64,000 nucleotides of DNA from assembly GCA_015999875.1 (NCBI GenBank), contig JAECRG010000003.1:62001-126000 (forward strand), in the 5' to 3' direction. Position 1 is the first letter of the stretch. Each line of letters begins with the position of its first letter. The notes beneath the pieces were generated by a model. It was not told the DNA's origin, did not search any database, and saw nothing but the letters and a program-made list of their open reading frames with translations. This stretch comes from Candidatus Saccharimonadota bacterium. GTDB taxonomy: Bacteria > Patescibacteriota > Saccharimonadia > Saccharimonadales > Saccharimonadaceae. Positions 44,449 to 53,168 of the stretch are shown here, one piece after another. The position numbers and the translations under genes were made by a program.

Positions 44449-44847
44449 TTATTGAGAACTATCAGATGGATCAAATTTAAGACTCAGCGAGTTAATACAG
44501 TAGCGCTGATCGGTAGGAGTACCGAGTCCTTCGCCTTCAAATACATGCCCCAAGTGACTGCCGCAGTTACTGCAAGTCACTTCCGTACGACTCATCCCAA
44601 GAGTATCATCTGGTGTACGTGTCACTGTACCGGGTATAGCATCGTAGAAACTTGGCCAGCCGCAATGTGCATCGAACTTCTTGTCACTTTCAAAAATCTT
44701 CGCACCGCATGCCCCACAGCTATACGCACCCGAGTCAAATACACTATCATACTTACCGCTAAAAGCCGGCTCTGTACCCTTTTCACGCAAAACATGATAT
44801 TGCTCAGGCGTAAGTTCGTCTTGCCATTCACTTTCGGTTTTGTTCAT
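44449..44847 (-). CDS. msrB: Peptide methionine-(R)-sulfoxide reductase
   Basis: 132 aa. Repairs oxidised Met. Two zinc CxxC pairs (CGACG and CSNCG), HCGWPSFYD, HVFEGEG and the catalytic Cys in QRYCINS. The ATG at 44847 is chosen: TATACT (44854-44859) lies 6 nt upstream, directly beside the alternative GTG at 44853. Confidence 0.96.
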   Translation of the reverse strand: MNKTESEWQDELTPEQYHVLREKGTEPAFSGKYDSVFDSGAYSCGACGAKIFESDKKFDAHCGWPSFYDAIPGTVTRTPDDTLGMSRTEVTCSNCGSHLGHVFEGEGLGTPTDQRYCINSLSLKFDPSDSSQ

Positions 44848-44862
44848 ATTCACAGTATATCA

Positions 44863-47745
44863 TTACAGTTGTGAAGCAGAGATCCACGAATCTTTTCGCT
44901 GTATCAAAATCTCGCGGCCATCTGGCAGGGTCAGCCCACCGGCTGCATGCATTGCTTTGAGTTGCCCAATTCTCGAAAGCATTCTCGGAGGCAACATAAT
45001 ATAAGGTGTACGCGTCACACTCATTCGGTTGTACACCTTTACCATTCCACCTCCCGGAAACTCAACCTGCTGAGGAGAGCACTTTTGCAGATATTCACGA
45101 TCTTCATTCGTGAAGTATCGTTCGATACCAATATTCTTTTGGTATATATGTTCGCGTATTAATTGGTCAACATGGCTGATGCTCGTGGTTCTTTCTGCAT
45201 AGACACGTATCAACTGCTCGATACTTTCGTCAGTTACGAATTCTGGTGCGTCATCACGTGAGTAACTCCTGAGTACGGTTGGCGGAATTGCCCGACTATA
45301 CATGGCTAGCTCGTTTGCCACCTCCCGTAGTGCCCGTTGCGCACTCCCCTGATGTTGCAGTACTTGCTCTACCATCATTTGCTGCGCACTTTCAGATATC
45401 ACAAAAAACTTTTCGTTGCTCGATACTGGCTCGCCTACTGCAACCGACCCAAACATTGCCTGTGTACGCTCAACAATCACATCACCTTCAACACGAACAC
45501 CGGTGTGAACCATACGTACAAGATCTGCGGCAAGTGCGTATTTTCCAATCATCTTGGTAGATACAGGCATAGTTTGTTCCACGACTTCATGCTTAACATC
45601 ACCTTTGCGATTACGCGACATAAACCACCTAGGAAAACCGACTAGCATTTCTGGTGCAGGATTCGTAACGCTGCGCGCACCCAGGAATCGTTCTTTTGCC
45701 TCATCTCCAGATGCATGGATATTCGAATAATACGTTTTGCCATATCTATCGGGTGTACTGTTTTTTCTTGTGTACACAAAATCTAACATACCAACTGCAA
45801 TATCCTCACGCAGCAACATCTCCTCGTCATTAGTTGGGGTGCCGTGTACGATATTGCGAGAATTTATATCAAATACTCGAAGTACTTTTCGAGCTACTTT
45901 TTGTGACTGTTTAATCTTTTTGTAGCTCAGATCATAGTTACGCAAAAACCCACCAGCGCTCTGATCAACATCAACATCCGCCAAAATACGGCCGTCATCG
46001 TCGCTACCTACAACTGCTGTCATAATATCCAGCTGGGCTATCATGTCGTCGGCGGTAGTATCTCTGAGTAAATTCTTCCAAGCAGTTGCATCTTTTTGAC
46101 GAAACTCCTGTGTGCCGCCCGCCCCAACTGCCGACACGATAAGTGCTAAACGCGCCATATGGAGTAGAGGGCGTTTTTGTTTCATACCTTCCACAAGCCC
46201 TCGTGAAAGTTCCGGTCGTATCGGAAATTTACTCATTTCCTTGCCTGTGCTTGTGATCTTGCCGTCTACATCGATCGCTCCGAGCCGTAGCAAGTTTTGC
46301 TCGGCCTTGATAATCTCTGACTGGGCCACCTTGTGTGGCAGATACTCATTGATCTCAGCAAAGCTCATGCCCAAGTTTGCAACCGACAACACGATTTCTG
46401 ACAAATTCGCACTATATATTTCTGGTGGCTCAAACTCTTCTCGATCTTCAAAAGACCGGTATGGCATCGCTTCTAATTCGACCTCGTTGCCTTGCGCGCG
46501 AATCCTATCCTCCTCCACCATCGTCGGGCGCACCAAAATTCCTATTCCACCAGGCACGTCCCGCCCAGCACGTCCAAATTGCTGAATAATCCCCGCCTTG
46601 GAGAGATAGTTGCGACGCAACCCCGACACATCATCTTCGTCAAGTTCGCTTCGATTGATCGTGCCGTCAGAGATCACATGCGTTACACCGGGTATAGTAA
46701 TTCCAGACATACCTGCAGGAGATGAAACTATCACAAGTCTGTATCCATCCGGCACAGGGTCATTGATGTGCGAGATTTCACGCTCCGTCAACTCACCATG
46801 CAGTTTGCGAAATACGACTTTTTCAGAACTACCCCGCTCGTGTGCTTCGAGTGCATTGCGTGTCTGATCGATCATGTGATCAATCTCTTTTTTACCAGAT
46901 GTGAAGATCATGGTTTTGCGCACATCTTCACATTTTTGTGCATATGCGTCCCACGCAAACACCTCTGAATCTTCTTCCCACTCTAGTTCAAATGGACGAC
47001 CCTCTATGTGTATACTTGGCACAATACCTTGATTTACTTGCGCAAGTGGCTGCTGTAGTACCGCCTCGTTTTGGGTTGCGCTCATAGCGACAAAGCGCCA
47101 ATTTTCATGTTCTTGTACCGACTTAAGTCCTACTCCGGCAGCAATCTCCGTATACACATTCGCTTCATGCATTTCGTCAGCGATGATAGCGACCTTTTTA
47201 TCAGCATGCTGCTCTTCGATATCGCTTCCAGCCCTCACAAAAGTATTTGGTGTCATGATAACAATCCGGTTATCGTCGTGTGTCTCACTACGCTCTCCGT
47301 GCATCACACCAATTGCAGTATCAAGTTCCTCTTCTGGGATATGGGAAGCCATCTCTTCTCGTAGTCGATCGTACAAGCCGTCGGCTATCACGCGACGAGG
47401 CACCATCACATATATTTTGTCGTACCCTGCTTCATAGAGAAACTGAGGCACTTGCGTACTCTTACCGCTCCCTGTCGCACCGCCAAGTATCGATGCTTTG
47501 TAGCCTTCTACGACATCGACAATCTCTTGTTTGTGCTTGTATGCTGGTAGCTCCGTATTACCGAGCCCTTGTCGTGTTTCCTTCAGGCGTGCTTCGGTGC
47601 TTCGTCGTATAAGATCTCGAAGTGCCGCCTTATCGGCATAACCCTGATGAAGATTGCGAAGATGCGCGGGTACAGCACGAACAGCACGCTGGTCACTACC
47701 ATGACGAGGCTGGCTGTTGAAGGGTCCTGTCCTACGCTCTGCCAT
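44863..47745 (-). CDS. DExH-box RNA helicase, HrpA-like (second copy)
   Basis: 960 aa. Walker A GATGSGKSTQ, motif II DEMH, MSAT motif III, FTSGKKEI in domain 2, QQFGRAGRD motif VI, then HA2-like and unique C-terminal sequence with an RVHTGV strand and a YGNTGL-less end. Longer than the 4356-6686 paralogue and with a DEMH rather than DEVH box. ATG 47745 is chosen because extended -10 TG-A-TATAGT (47754-47759) lies 8 nt upstream. Confidence 0.86.
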   Translation of the reverse strand: MAERRTGPFNSQPRHGSDQRAVRAVPAHLRNLHQGYADKAALRDLIRRSTEARLKETRQGLGNTELPAYKHKQEIVDVVEGYKASILGGATGSGKSTQVPQFLYEAGYDKIYVMVPRRVIADGLYDRLREEMASHIPEEELDTAIGVMHGERSETHDDNRIVIMTPNTFVRAGSDIEEQHADKKVAIIADEMHEANVYTEIAAGVGLKSVQEHENWRFVAMSATQNEAVLQQPLAQVNQGIVPSIHIEGRPFELEWEEDSEVFAWDAYAQKCEDVRKTMIFTSGKKEIDHMIDQTRNALEAHERGSSEKVVFRKLHGELTEREISHINDPVPDGYRLVIVSSPAGMSGITIPGVTHVISDGTINRSELDEDDVSGLRRNYLSKAGIIQQFGRAGRDVPGGIGILVRPTMVEEDRIRAQGNEVELEAMPYRSFEDREEFEPPEIYSANLSEIVLSVANLGMSFAEINEYLPHKVAQSEIIKAEQNLLRLGAIDVDGKITSTGKEMSKFPIRPELSRGLVEGMKQKRPLLHMARLALIVSAVGAGGTQEFRQKDATAWKNLLRDTTADDMIAQLDIMTAVVGSDDDGRILADVDVDQSAGGFLRNYDLSYKKIKQSQKVARKVLRVFDINSRNIVHGTPTNDEEMLLREDIAVGMLDFVYTRKNSTPDRYGKTYYSNIHASGDEAKERFLGARSVTNPAPEMLVGFPRWFMSRNRKGDVKHEVVEQTMPVSTKMIGKYALAADLVRMVHTGVRVEGDVIVERTQAMFGSVAVGEPVSSNEKFFVISESAQQMMVEQVLQHQGSAQRALREVANELAMYSRAIPPTVLRSYSRDDAPEFVTDESIEQLIRVYAERTTSISHVDQLIREHIYQKNIGIERYFTNEDREYLQKCSPQQVEFPGGGMVKVYNRMSVTRTPYIMLPPRMLSRIGQLKAMHAAGGLTLPDGREILIQRKDSWISASQL

Positions 47746-47780
47746 ATGCCGCAACTATATCATCTCGACATCTGTTTTCA

Positions 47781-47810
47781 AAGCAAAAGCACCTCTACCT
47801 GAGGCGCTTT
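47781..47810 (-). terminator. mscL terminator
   Basis: 10-bp stem (47786-47795 with 47801-47810, one mismatch or wobble), 5-nt loop, followed on the minus strand by TTTTGCTTT. It sits between mscL and the helicase promoter. Confidence 0.75.
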
Positions 47811-47826
47811 CTATATAGGAGCGTGA

Positions 47827-48270
47827 CTATTCTTTTTTCTTATCAAGTTTATCGAGTTTAGCAAAGTGAATGATGAGGTAAATCACAAACGCTGTCGCAA
47901 CAAGTGTAATCGCCGAAGATACAAATGCACCCCATGCGAAATCCGCCTGTCTGCCCCATAGGTCGAGCTGCCAAGTCGCCATCTGCAGGCCTTCTTGCGA
48001 GCCTACGATAAACTGCACGAATGGATTTATAAAACCTTCCACTAGCTTCTTCACAGTGTCACCAGCTGCGGTACCGATGGCCAGACCAACCGCCAGACCC
48101 ACCACACCTTGTGTGCGAATGAAATTGACGAATCCACTAAACTGCCCAGTCGTGGCTTTGCGCGCGCGACCACGTGCTACTGCCGCGCGTTCTCTTACTG
48201 CCTGAGCTTTCGCCTTTGCAGCTCCCGATTTTGGCTGTTTTTTGCTAGGTGTTGTATTGTCTGTTGCCAT
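47827..48270 (-). CDS. mscL: Large-conductance mechanosensitive channel, with basic N-terminal extension
   Basis: 147 aa. FVNFIRTQGVVGLAVGLAIGTA is the pore-lining first helix region and FAWGAFVSSAITLVATAFVIYLIIHF the second span of MscL; GDTVKKLVEGFINPF lies between. Opens under membrane tension to release solutes. An extra N-terminal region of about 40 residues is rich in Lys, Ala and Arg. Leader of about 33 nt from extended -10 TG-A-TATAAT (48310-48315), with GGAGG upstream of the ATG. Confidence 0.85.
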   Translation of the reverse strand: MATDNTTPSKKQPKSGAAKAKAQAVRERAAVARGRARKATTGQFSGFVNFIRTQGVVGLAVGLAIGTAAGDTVKKLVEGFINPFVQFIVGSQEGLQMATWQLDLWGRQADFAWGAFVSSAITLVATAFVIYLIIHFAKLDKLDKKKE

Positions 48271-48353
48271 GCCTTACTTCCTCCCACCTCTTATGCGCTT
48301 TATTAAAAAATTATATCATACAGAGTTGTTTGACGGAGGAGAAGTGGGGGTGT

Positions 48354-48404
48354 GATCCCGACCAGTACGACCACATTGGGTGGCGTGGCGTACTGGTCGG
48401 GATC
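48354..48404. repeat. Perfect 16-bp inverted repeat (long hairpin) between mscL and a small gene
   Basis: GATCCCGACCAGTACG (48354-48369) and CGTACTGGTCGGGATC (48389-48404) with an inner CCAC/GTGG extension. No T-run on either side. The 170-bp gap has no gene; the hairpin could be a processed RNA end or protein-binding site. Confidence 0.7.
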
Positions 48405-48441
48405 GTCGAGTCACAGAGCACTGTAGTGGTGCGACCCTAGA

Positions 48442-48657
48442 CTAAGGGAGTTCAACTTCAACCGAATTAGCAGCGATCACACACCTAAGCTTTCCAGCCC
48501 TGCGTAACGCCTCCAGATTCATTTTGAAATCCTGACTTCTCATCGACTGCAGATCGAGTATCTTTCGTATATCTGCTACTGTTTTACCGGTAGCACGCCC
48601 CCCGCAGGCTTTGAGTGCCCTAGTAATCTTGCGGTGAGTATCGGACCCTTGTGCCAC
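48442..48657 (-). CDS. Small basic hypothetical protein
   Basis: 71 aa, GTG start 48657 after AAGGAGGAG. Basic, helical with a final strand pair (AGKLRCVIAANSVEVELP), reminiscent of small winged-helix DNA-binding proteins, but no family is recognised. It lies downstream of a leader with an intrinsic terminator, so its expression may be attenuated. Confidence 0.55.
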   Translation of the reverse strand: MAQGSDTHRKITRALKACGGRATGKTVADIRKILDLQSMRSQDFKMNLEALRRAGKLRCVIAANSVEVELP

Positions 48658-48708
48658 TTCTCCTCCTTATTAACATGGCCTAAGCCAGGCTACTCGTATC
48701 ATTCCTAC

Positions 48709-48857
48709 AAAAAACTCGCCGCGTATGTGCGGCGAGGAGGTTTGATCGAGTTTGAGTCGGAAAACTACCTGCCGCTTGACGTGCCAAAAATCACGAGGAT
48801 GAGTCCGCGTAGATTGAGGCTGCTTGTGCGATAGATGGCTTTCACACAGCTATTGTA
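48709..48857 (-). promoter_or_regulatory. Promoter, leader and intrinsic terminator upstream of the 71-aa gene (attenuator or small RNA)
   Basis: On the minus strand: extended -10 TG-G-TACAAT (48852-48857), then about 110 nt without a convincing frame, then an 8-bp stem CTCGCCGC/GCGGCGAG (48736-48729 with 48722-48715) followed by TTTTTT (48714-48709). The next gene begins 51 bp beyond. This is either a short RNA of about 135 nt or a 5' leader with transcription attenuation. UACGCGG occurs both in the leader (48805-48811) and in the terminator (48719-48725). Confidence 0.55.
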
Positions 48858-48932
48858 CCATAGCTTTCTGATATAGTGAATATATGTAATAATACCTATT
48901 TTTAATAAAATGTGTTATATTATACAACTATC

Positions 48933-49661
48933 GTGCAAAAGCCAAGTATACACGACCGTCTCCGGACTAGTCGTAACACCCATCACATTACGGCCCGAGA
49001 GGTACTGGCTACGGCTATTACTCGTTCAGACAAAGAAGTTCCTCTAGACCGTGGTGCAAAACACAAGATTGCAAGACACCGCGGACTACTACAGGCGCTC
49101 GAAAACGTCGACCTTTCGCCACTCGACAGCACCGTTGCAAGCTGGGAAGAGCTACAGGCACGAAGTATAGACGTATTCGAACTGCATGCACAACGCAACG
49201 CAAACATTCTCGATGAAGCTCAAGTGGAATCAATCTTACATGCTGGTACCGCCGGCGCTGGCGCAAGCGGCGCATTTCTGCGGGTCATTCCCGAGCTGGT
49301 ATCTAGTGACATGACACTCACTATAGCCAACAACTCGCTCAGGACCGCCATGGAGTGGGCCGCGCTCTCAGAAAAGGCCGATGCAGGACTCACTCGCACA
49401 ATCGCAAAGGTGCTACCAAGCAGTAAGCTGTCGGTACGAGATCAATACATTGGATTAACTTATGACCCCTCGTTCTTCATCGTCAATGAAACACCTGTGC
49501 CATATATCACAATCGACTACACGAAGCTGGAGGCATATGCGTCTGATATCGACAAAGGTCTCGGTGGTCGAGATGTGTATTTCGGATGCCCGTTTCGCAA
49601 AAACATACCTCGTGTCTACAGGGCGATGGCCACCACAGCAGTAAAGTCTGAGCTCTTGTAG
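48933..49661 (+). CDS. Hypothetical cytoplasmic protein
   Basis: 242 aa from GTG 48933; TATACA (48921-48926) lies 6 nt upstream, so the ATG at 48912 would lie in the promoter. Mixed alpha/beta, no signal. VASWEELQARSIDVFELHAQR and the C-terminal GGRDVYFGCPFRKNIPRVYRA block look conserved, but no family is recognised. Ends exactly where convergent argS ends. Confidence 0.62.
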   Translation: MQKPSIHDRLRTSRNTHHITAREVLATAITRSDKEVPLDRGAKHKIARHRGLLQALENVDLSPLDSTVASWEELQARSIDVFELHAQRNANILDEAQVESILHAGTAGAGASGAFLRVIPELVSSDMTLTIANNSLRTAMEWAALSEKADAGLTRTIAKVLPSSKLSVRDQYIGLTYDPSFFIVNETPVPYITIDYTKLEAYASDIDKGLGGRDVYFGCPFRKNIPRVYRAMATTAVKSELL

Positions 49662-51335
49662 CTACATCTTTTCTGGTGCGACAATGCCGAGAATCATCAA
49701 GCCAGCACGCAGTGTATCCGCATACAGTGCCACTATGCCAGCTCGATGTAGTTCGTGGTCGCTACCTACAACTTTATTTTTCTCGTAGTAACGGTTAAAC
49801 TCTTGCGCAAGTTCAAACAAATAATTACAGATATGATGTGGAGCGAGCTCCTGCGTCGATAGTTCTATTACTTCTCGGTACTCACCAAGCTTACGCACAA
49901 GTGCACGATCCTCAGTCCGCACCGTAGTCGGAGATGTAGGATTTTCAACCTTTTCGAGAATTCGACGCGCACGCGCATGGGCATACTGCAGATAAGGGCC
50001 AGAGTTCCCCTGTAAACTCACCGTTTCATCCAAATCAAAAGCTATATCGCCGCCTAGTCGATAGCGTGCAAATGCGTATTTTATCGCGCCTATTGTTACA
50101 TCATTTACGAGCGACTCATCTTGTACAAGCTCTCGAACTTTCTCCCGGACCGCCTCGACGACATCGAGCCCACGAGTTACGTTGCCTAGTCGAGAGCTCA
50201 TCTTTTTACCATCGCCGAACCGTACAGTGCCGTTGGTCATGTGTGTCATCGTACCTGCAAGTTCTGGCGAGAATGTTTCTGCAGCGGCAAACACCACGCG
50301 CATATAGTCCTTTTGGTCATTGCCTGTGATCAAGTAGCGATGGTCAAACCCATATTCCTCGCGTTCAAGCCAGATAACGCCAATGTCTTTTGTCTCATAT
50401 GTCGGCAGGCCTTTTGACGTGATAAATACTCGCGTATGGAGATGTTGAGACTCATCACCTTCGAATACTACCGCACCCTCAGATTCTTTGAGATTACCTT
50501 TTGCGAGCTGCTCTCTCACTACCTTCAGGCCAACTGGTGCAGTGGTGCTTTCGGGGTAGTATCGTAGTGGTGCCACTTCAATAAGCGCATAAAAAGCTTC
50601 AAAATAGTCATAGCTCCACTGTCGAGTAGTCCAGTAAATTTGCGCAAGAGGCGACTCGTGGTCGTTCGTATCATGATACCCGTAGATAGTTTTATTGAGA
50701 TCATCTATTTCAGCTTTGCTGTCTTCGCTGTCTTCGTAAGCGCTTGCACCACGGACATAGGCTGCGCTAATCCAGCTGGCACGCTCAAATGCGTTTTTGT
50801 TATTGAATTCTTCAAGCTTAGTAGGATCTTCTCCACCCAGCTCAACACGCATACCCCATAGGCATTTCGCTACATGTAGCCCTACATCGCCGCCGAAGCT
50901 TGTACGATGTAGCTGTGCGCCGCCGACAAGTAGTAGACGAGACATAATATCACCGAAAACCGTGTTATATAGATGCCCTGTGTGTAATTCTTTAAACGCG
51001 TTTGGGCAACTATATTCTAGGACGATCTTTTTACCGCTATAAAAAGCTTTTGGCTCAGCACGTACAAGATGCAGAAGTGCCTCAGATTTGAGAGTAATGT
51101 TGATAAACCCAGGGCCAGCAACTTCTACTGATTCGTATTCACCAGATTCGGCTAGTTTCTCTGCGATTTTCTCTGCGATAGCGCGTGGGTTTTGGCCAAC
51201 AGGCTTAGCAAGCTGCATCGCCACATTGGTCGTATAGTCACCAAACTGTGCGTCAGGACGAGAAAATTCAGGCGTCGTCTCAACGTCGAATTCGCTTTTT
51301 GTAATCGCTGCTACCGTATAAGAAAGTTGCTCCAT
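49662..51335 (-). CDS. argS: Arginyl-tRNA synthetase
   Basis: 557 aa. Class I synthetase. N-terminal Add-1-type domain (VAGPGFINITL), the HIGH motif as HTGH in ELHTGHLYNTVFGD, KMSSR as the KMSKS motif, and an anticodon-binding helical domain ending GLMILGIVAPEKM, where arginyl enzymes end in M. Extended -10 TG-C-TATAAT (51343-51348) lies 7 nt before the ATG, so argS is predicted leaderless with its own promoter. Confidence 0.96.
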   Translation of the reverse strand: MEQLSYTVAAITKSEFDVETTPEFSRPDAQFGDYTTNVAMQLAKPVGQNPRAIAEKIAEKLAESGEYESVEVAGPGFINITLKSEALLHLVRAEPKAFYSGKKIVLEYSCPNAFKELHTGHLYNTVFGDIMSRLLLVGGAQLHRTSFGGDVGLHVAKCLWGMRVELGGEDPTKLEEFNNKNAFERASWISAAYVRGASAYEDSEDSKAEIDDLNKTIYGYHDTNDHESPLAQIYWTTRQWSYDYFEAFYALIEVAPLRYYPESTTAPVGLKVVREQLAKGNLKESEGAVVFEGDESQHLHTRVFITSKGLPTYETKDIGVIWLEREEYGFDHRYLITGNDQKDYMRVVFAAAETFSPELAGTMTHMTNGTVRFGDGKKMSSRLGNVTRGLDVVEAVREKVRELVQDESLVNDVTIGAIKYAFARYRLGGDIAFDLDETVSLQGNSGPYLQYAHARARRILEKVENPTSPTTVRTEDRALVRKLGEYREVIELSTQELAPHHICNYLFELAQEFNRYYEKNKVVGSDHELHRAGIVALYADTLRAGLMILGIVAPEKM

Positions 51336-51368
51336 ACGGGCAATTATAGCAGAACTACCTCTGTAGGA

Positions 51369-51548
51369 CTAGACTAGTACCGCACCAATTTCGTCGAGAA
51401 GATCTGGGTCTGGTAGGCCGAGTTCGACAGCATTACCAGAGACAGGCATGAGGCCGTGTACGTTCTCTACGAGCGCTTTGAGAACGCGCATGTCATCACC
51501 TGCGCCCATGTGTGCAATATCTGCTGTACCGTGATTTACTTTGTCCAT
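51369..51548 (-). CDS. Highly promoted 59-aa acidic hypothetical protein
   Basis: 59 aa, stop 33 bp upstream of argS. Acidic (VKALVEN-type helix in the middle, LGLPDPDLLDEIGAVLV at the end), no Cys, no membrane segment. No family recognised. It is driven by the only full consensus promoter seen (51582-51610), so the protein or its RNA should be abundant. The SD site is weak (AAAGAAA). Hydrophobic-acidic helical pattern resembles small ribosome- or polymerase-associated factors, but this is speculation. Confidence 0.62.
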   Translation of the reverse strand: MDKVNHGTADIAHMGAGDDMRVLKALVENVHGLMPVSGNAVELGLPDPDLLDEIGAVLV

Positions 51549-51581
51549 TTGTTTGTTTCTTTTCAGTTAATTTATAGATTC

Positions 51582-51610
51582 ATTATAGCACTTATGTTTA
51601 ATAATGTCAA
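51582..51610 (-). promoter_or_regulatory. Consensus sigma-70 promoter for the 59-aa gene
   Basis: -35 TTGACA (51605-51610), 17-bp spacer, TG-C extension and -10 TATAAT (51582-51587). Start near 51575; leader about 27 nt. Confidence 0.9.
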
Positions 51611-51640
51611 TCATGCAATACGGTACCCTGTCGCGTATTG

Positions 51641-52387
51641 CTACGGTGCGTTTTCTAGGAGACTCTTATAGCCACCTTTTGTCACTATCAGATGATCGAG
51701 TAGTTCGATACCCAGAATAGCTCCACCAGCGCGCAACTGGCTCGTAGTTTCCAAATCTGCCTGTGTAGGCTCGACATCACCCGACGGATGATTATGCGCG
51801 ATAATCACGGCCACTGCTCCGCGTTCAAGGGCTGGCTGAAACACCTCTCGTGGGTGCACCACGTTTGAGGTTAAGCTCCCGACAGATATAGTTTCTTCGT
51901 GAACAAGCTGATAGCGACTATTGAGGTACAACCCTCTAAGTTGCTCTTTATTGAGCATGCCCATATCACTGAGATACTGCCAGGCCTGCCGTGATGTTCG
52001 TACAAACACCGGCCTTTCACCTCGTTTGTCAAAGTACCTGCGCCCCAGTTCTAGCCCCGCCACCAGCTGATATGCTTTGTTTTTGGGTATCATCAGCGCG
52101 TCCGCAAGCTTCATAGGATCTGTTTCGTACAGTATCGCCCGCTCACCGTATTCTTTGAGTACTCGGTGAGACATCTCGAGCACATCTTCTTTACGCGTGC
52201 CTACACCCCATAGCACAGCCACAAGCTCCGCCATACTCAGTGTCGACAGACCATACTTCAATAGCTTTTCGCGAGGCTTCTCGTCTATTGGCATATCGCG
52301 TACGCGAAGTACGTAGCGCGTATCATCCACTATTCGATCATGATCGACCATTTTGTACTGGGTTGGGTTAGTTGTTACTAGTTGCAT
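51641..52387 (-). CDS. radC: RadC-family JAB-domain protein
   Basis: 248 aa. N-terminal UPF0758 helix-hairpin region, then the JAB/MPN+ metal site HNHPSGD with upstream Glu in NVVHPREVF. Despite the old name its role in repair is unclear. TATAGT (52394-52399) lies 6 nt before the ATG. Confidence 0.93.
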   Translation of the reverse strand: MQLVTTNPTQYKMVDHDRIVDDTRYVLRVRDMPIDEKPREKLLKYGLSTLSMAELVAVLWGVGTRKEDVLEMSHRVLKEYGERAILYETDPMKLADALMIPKNKAYQLVAGLELGRRYFDKRGERPVFVRTSRQAWQYLSDMGMLNKEQLRGLYLNSRYQLVHEETISVGSLTSNVVHPREVFQPALERGAVAVIIAHNHPSGDVEPTQADLETTSQLRAGGAILGIELLDHLIVTKGGYKSLLENAP

Positions 52388-52450
52388 ATGCTTACTATAG
52401 CTATCCTGTAGTTGAGGTACAGTGAAGAGTTTTTCACTAAACTACTCCAC

Positions 52451-52480
52451 AAAAAAAGAACGGGCCGCACAACCCGCTCT
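52451..52480 (-). terminator. Terminator of the DUF4352-like gene
   Basis: 8-bp stem (52457-52464 with 52473-52480, one G-U pair) and a run of seven T on the minus strand; a T5 run on the other strand makes it potentially bidirectional. Confidence 0.88.
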
Positions 52481-52496
52481 TTTTACTTCACCTCTT

Positions 52497-53063
52497 CTAC
52501 TGCAAAGTAAAAGTAACTGCTTTGTTACTAAAGAAACTATAGCTTTGGTAAAGCAATTTCAACCCCGTATCATCCTTTGGCACTTCAAACGCAAGCTTGC
52601 CTGTCACTTTGCCACCAGGTGCAAGTGATCCGCTATTGAGCTTACCTTCAGAAAGTGCAGTAAACGATTCGTTTTGCTGTACACCATTTGAATCCTGCAG
52701 TTTGAATTCGAACGTATTGTAGTCCATTGAGTTTTTACTATTGTTGGTAACTTCAACAGTCACGAGCACGAACTCTTTGCCAGATTCTGGCTGCGCGAAT
52801 TGATTTCCCGTATCGTAGTTGCGTTCTACGTTTGTGATAGTGATTGATTTGTCATCAAATGTTGCTGTCTCTCCCACAGCAAACTCAGTTTTTTCAGCTT
52901 CTTTCGCCGTTTCACTACCGGCCTGAGTATTGTCACCCGTGTTTGTTGTGCCTTCCTTGCCGCCGCCCGATACGGCTGAGACAATGATAGCTAGCACTAT
53001 AAATATACCGATACCCGTGAGTATTTTATGACGACTTGCCCATGATTTTTTCTGTTCTGACAT
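52497..53063 (-). CDS. Membrane-anchored DUF4352-like protein
   Basis: 188 aa. N-terminal membrane segment (residues about 13-32), Gly/Thr/Glu linker, then an MPT63/telokin-like beta domain: FAVGETATFDDKSITITNVER, EFVLVTVEVTNNSKNSMDYNTFEFKLQDSNG and a final strand. Function of the family is unknown; proteins of this type sit at the outer membrane surface. GGAG 6 nt before the ATG. Divergent from the XRE regulator, with a palindrome between them. Confidence 0.8.
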   Translation of the reverse strand: MSEQKKSWASRHKILTGIGIFIVLAIIVSAVSGGGKEGTTNTGDNTQAGSETAKEAEKTEFAVGETATFDDKSITITNVERNYDTGNQFAQPESGKEFVLVTVEVTNNSKNSMDYNTFEFKLQDSNGVQQNESFTALSEGKLNSGSLAPGGKVTGKLAFEVPKDDTGLKLLYQSYSFFSNKAVTFTLQ

Positions 53064-53117
53064 TTATTTCTCCTCATTTACTATACATCTGTTAATGTAG
53101 CAGAGAATGTACAAAAA

Positions 53118-53150
53118 ATAAACAGTTAGTTTATGTTACTAACTGTTTAT
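53118..53150. promoter_or_regulatory. Perfect 13-bp palindrome, probable operator of the XRE regulator
   Basis: ATAAACAGTTAGT (53118-53130) and ACTAACTGTTTAT (53138-53150), 7-nt spacer, in the divergent gap. A plus-strand -10-like TATCAT (53148-53153) overlaps the right arm. Confidence 0.72.
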
Positions 53151-53168
53151 CATTACTACCCTAGTACT

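Noticed and set aside
48781-48820. Hammerhead-like GATGAGTCCGC motif
   Set aside because: No CGAAA core partner or third stem; a ribozyme cannot be supported.
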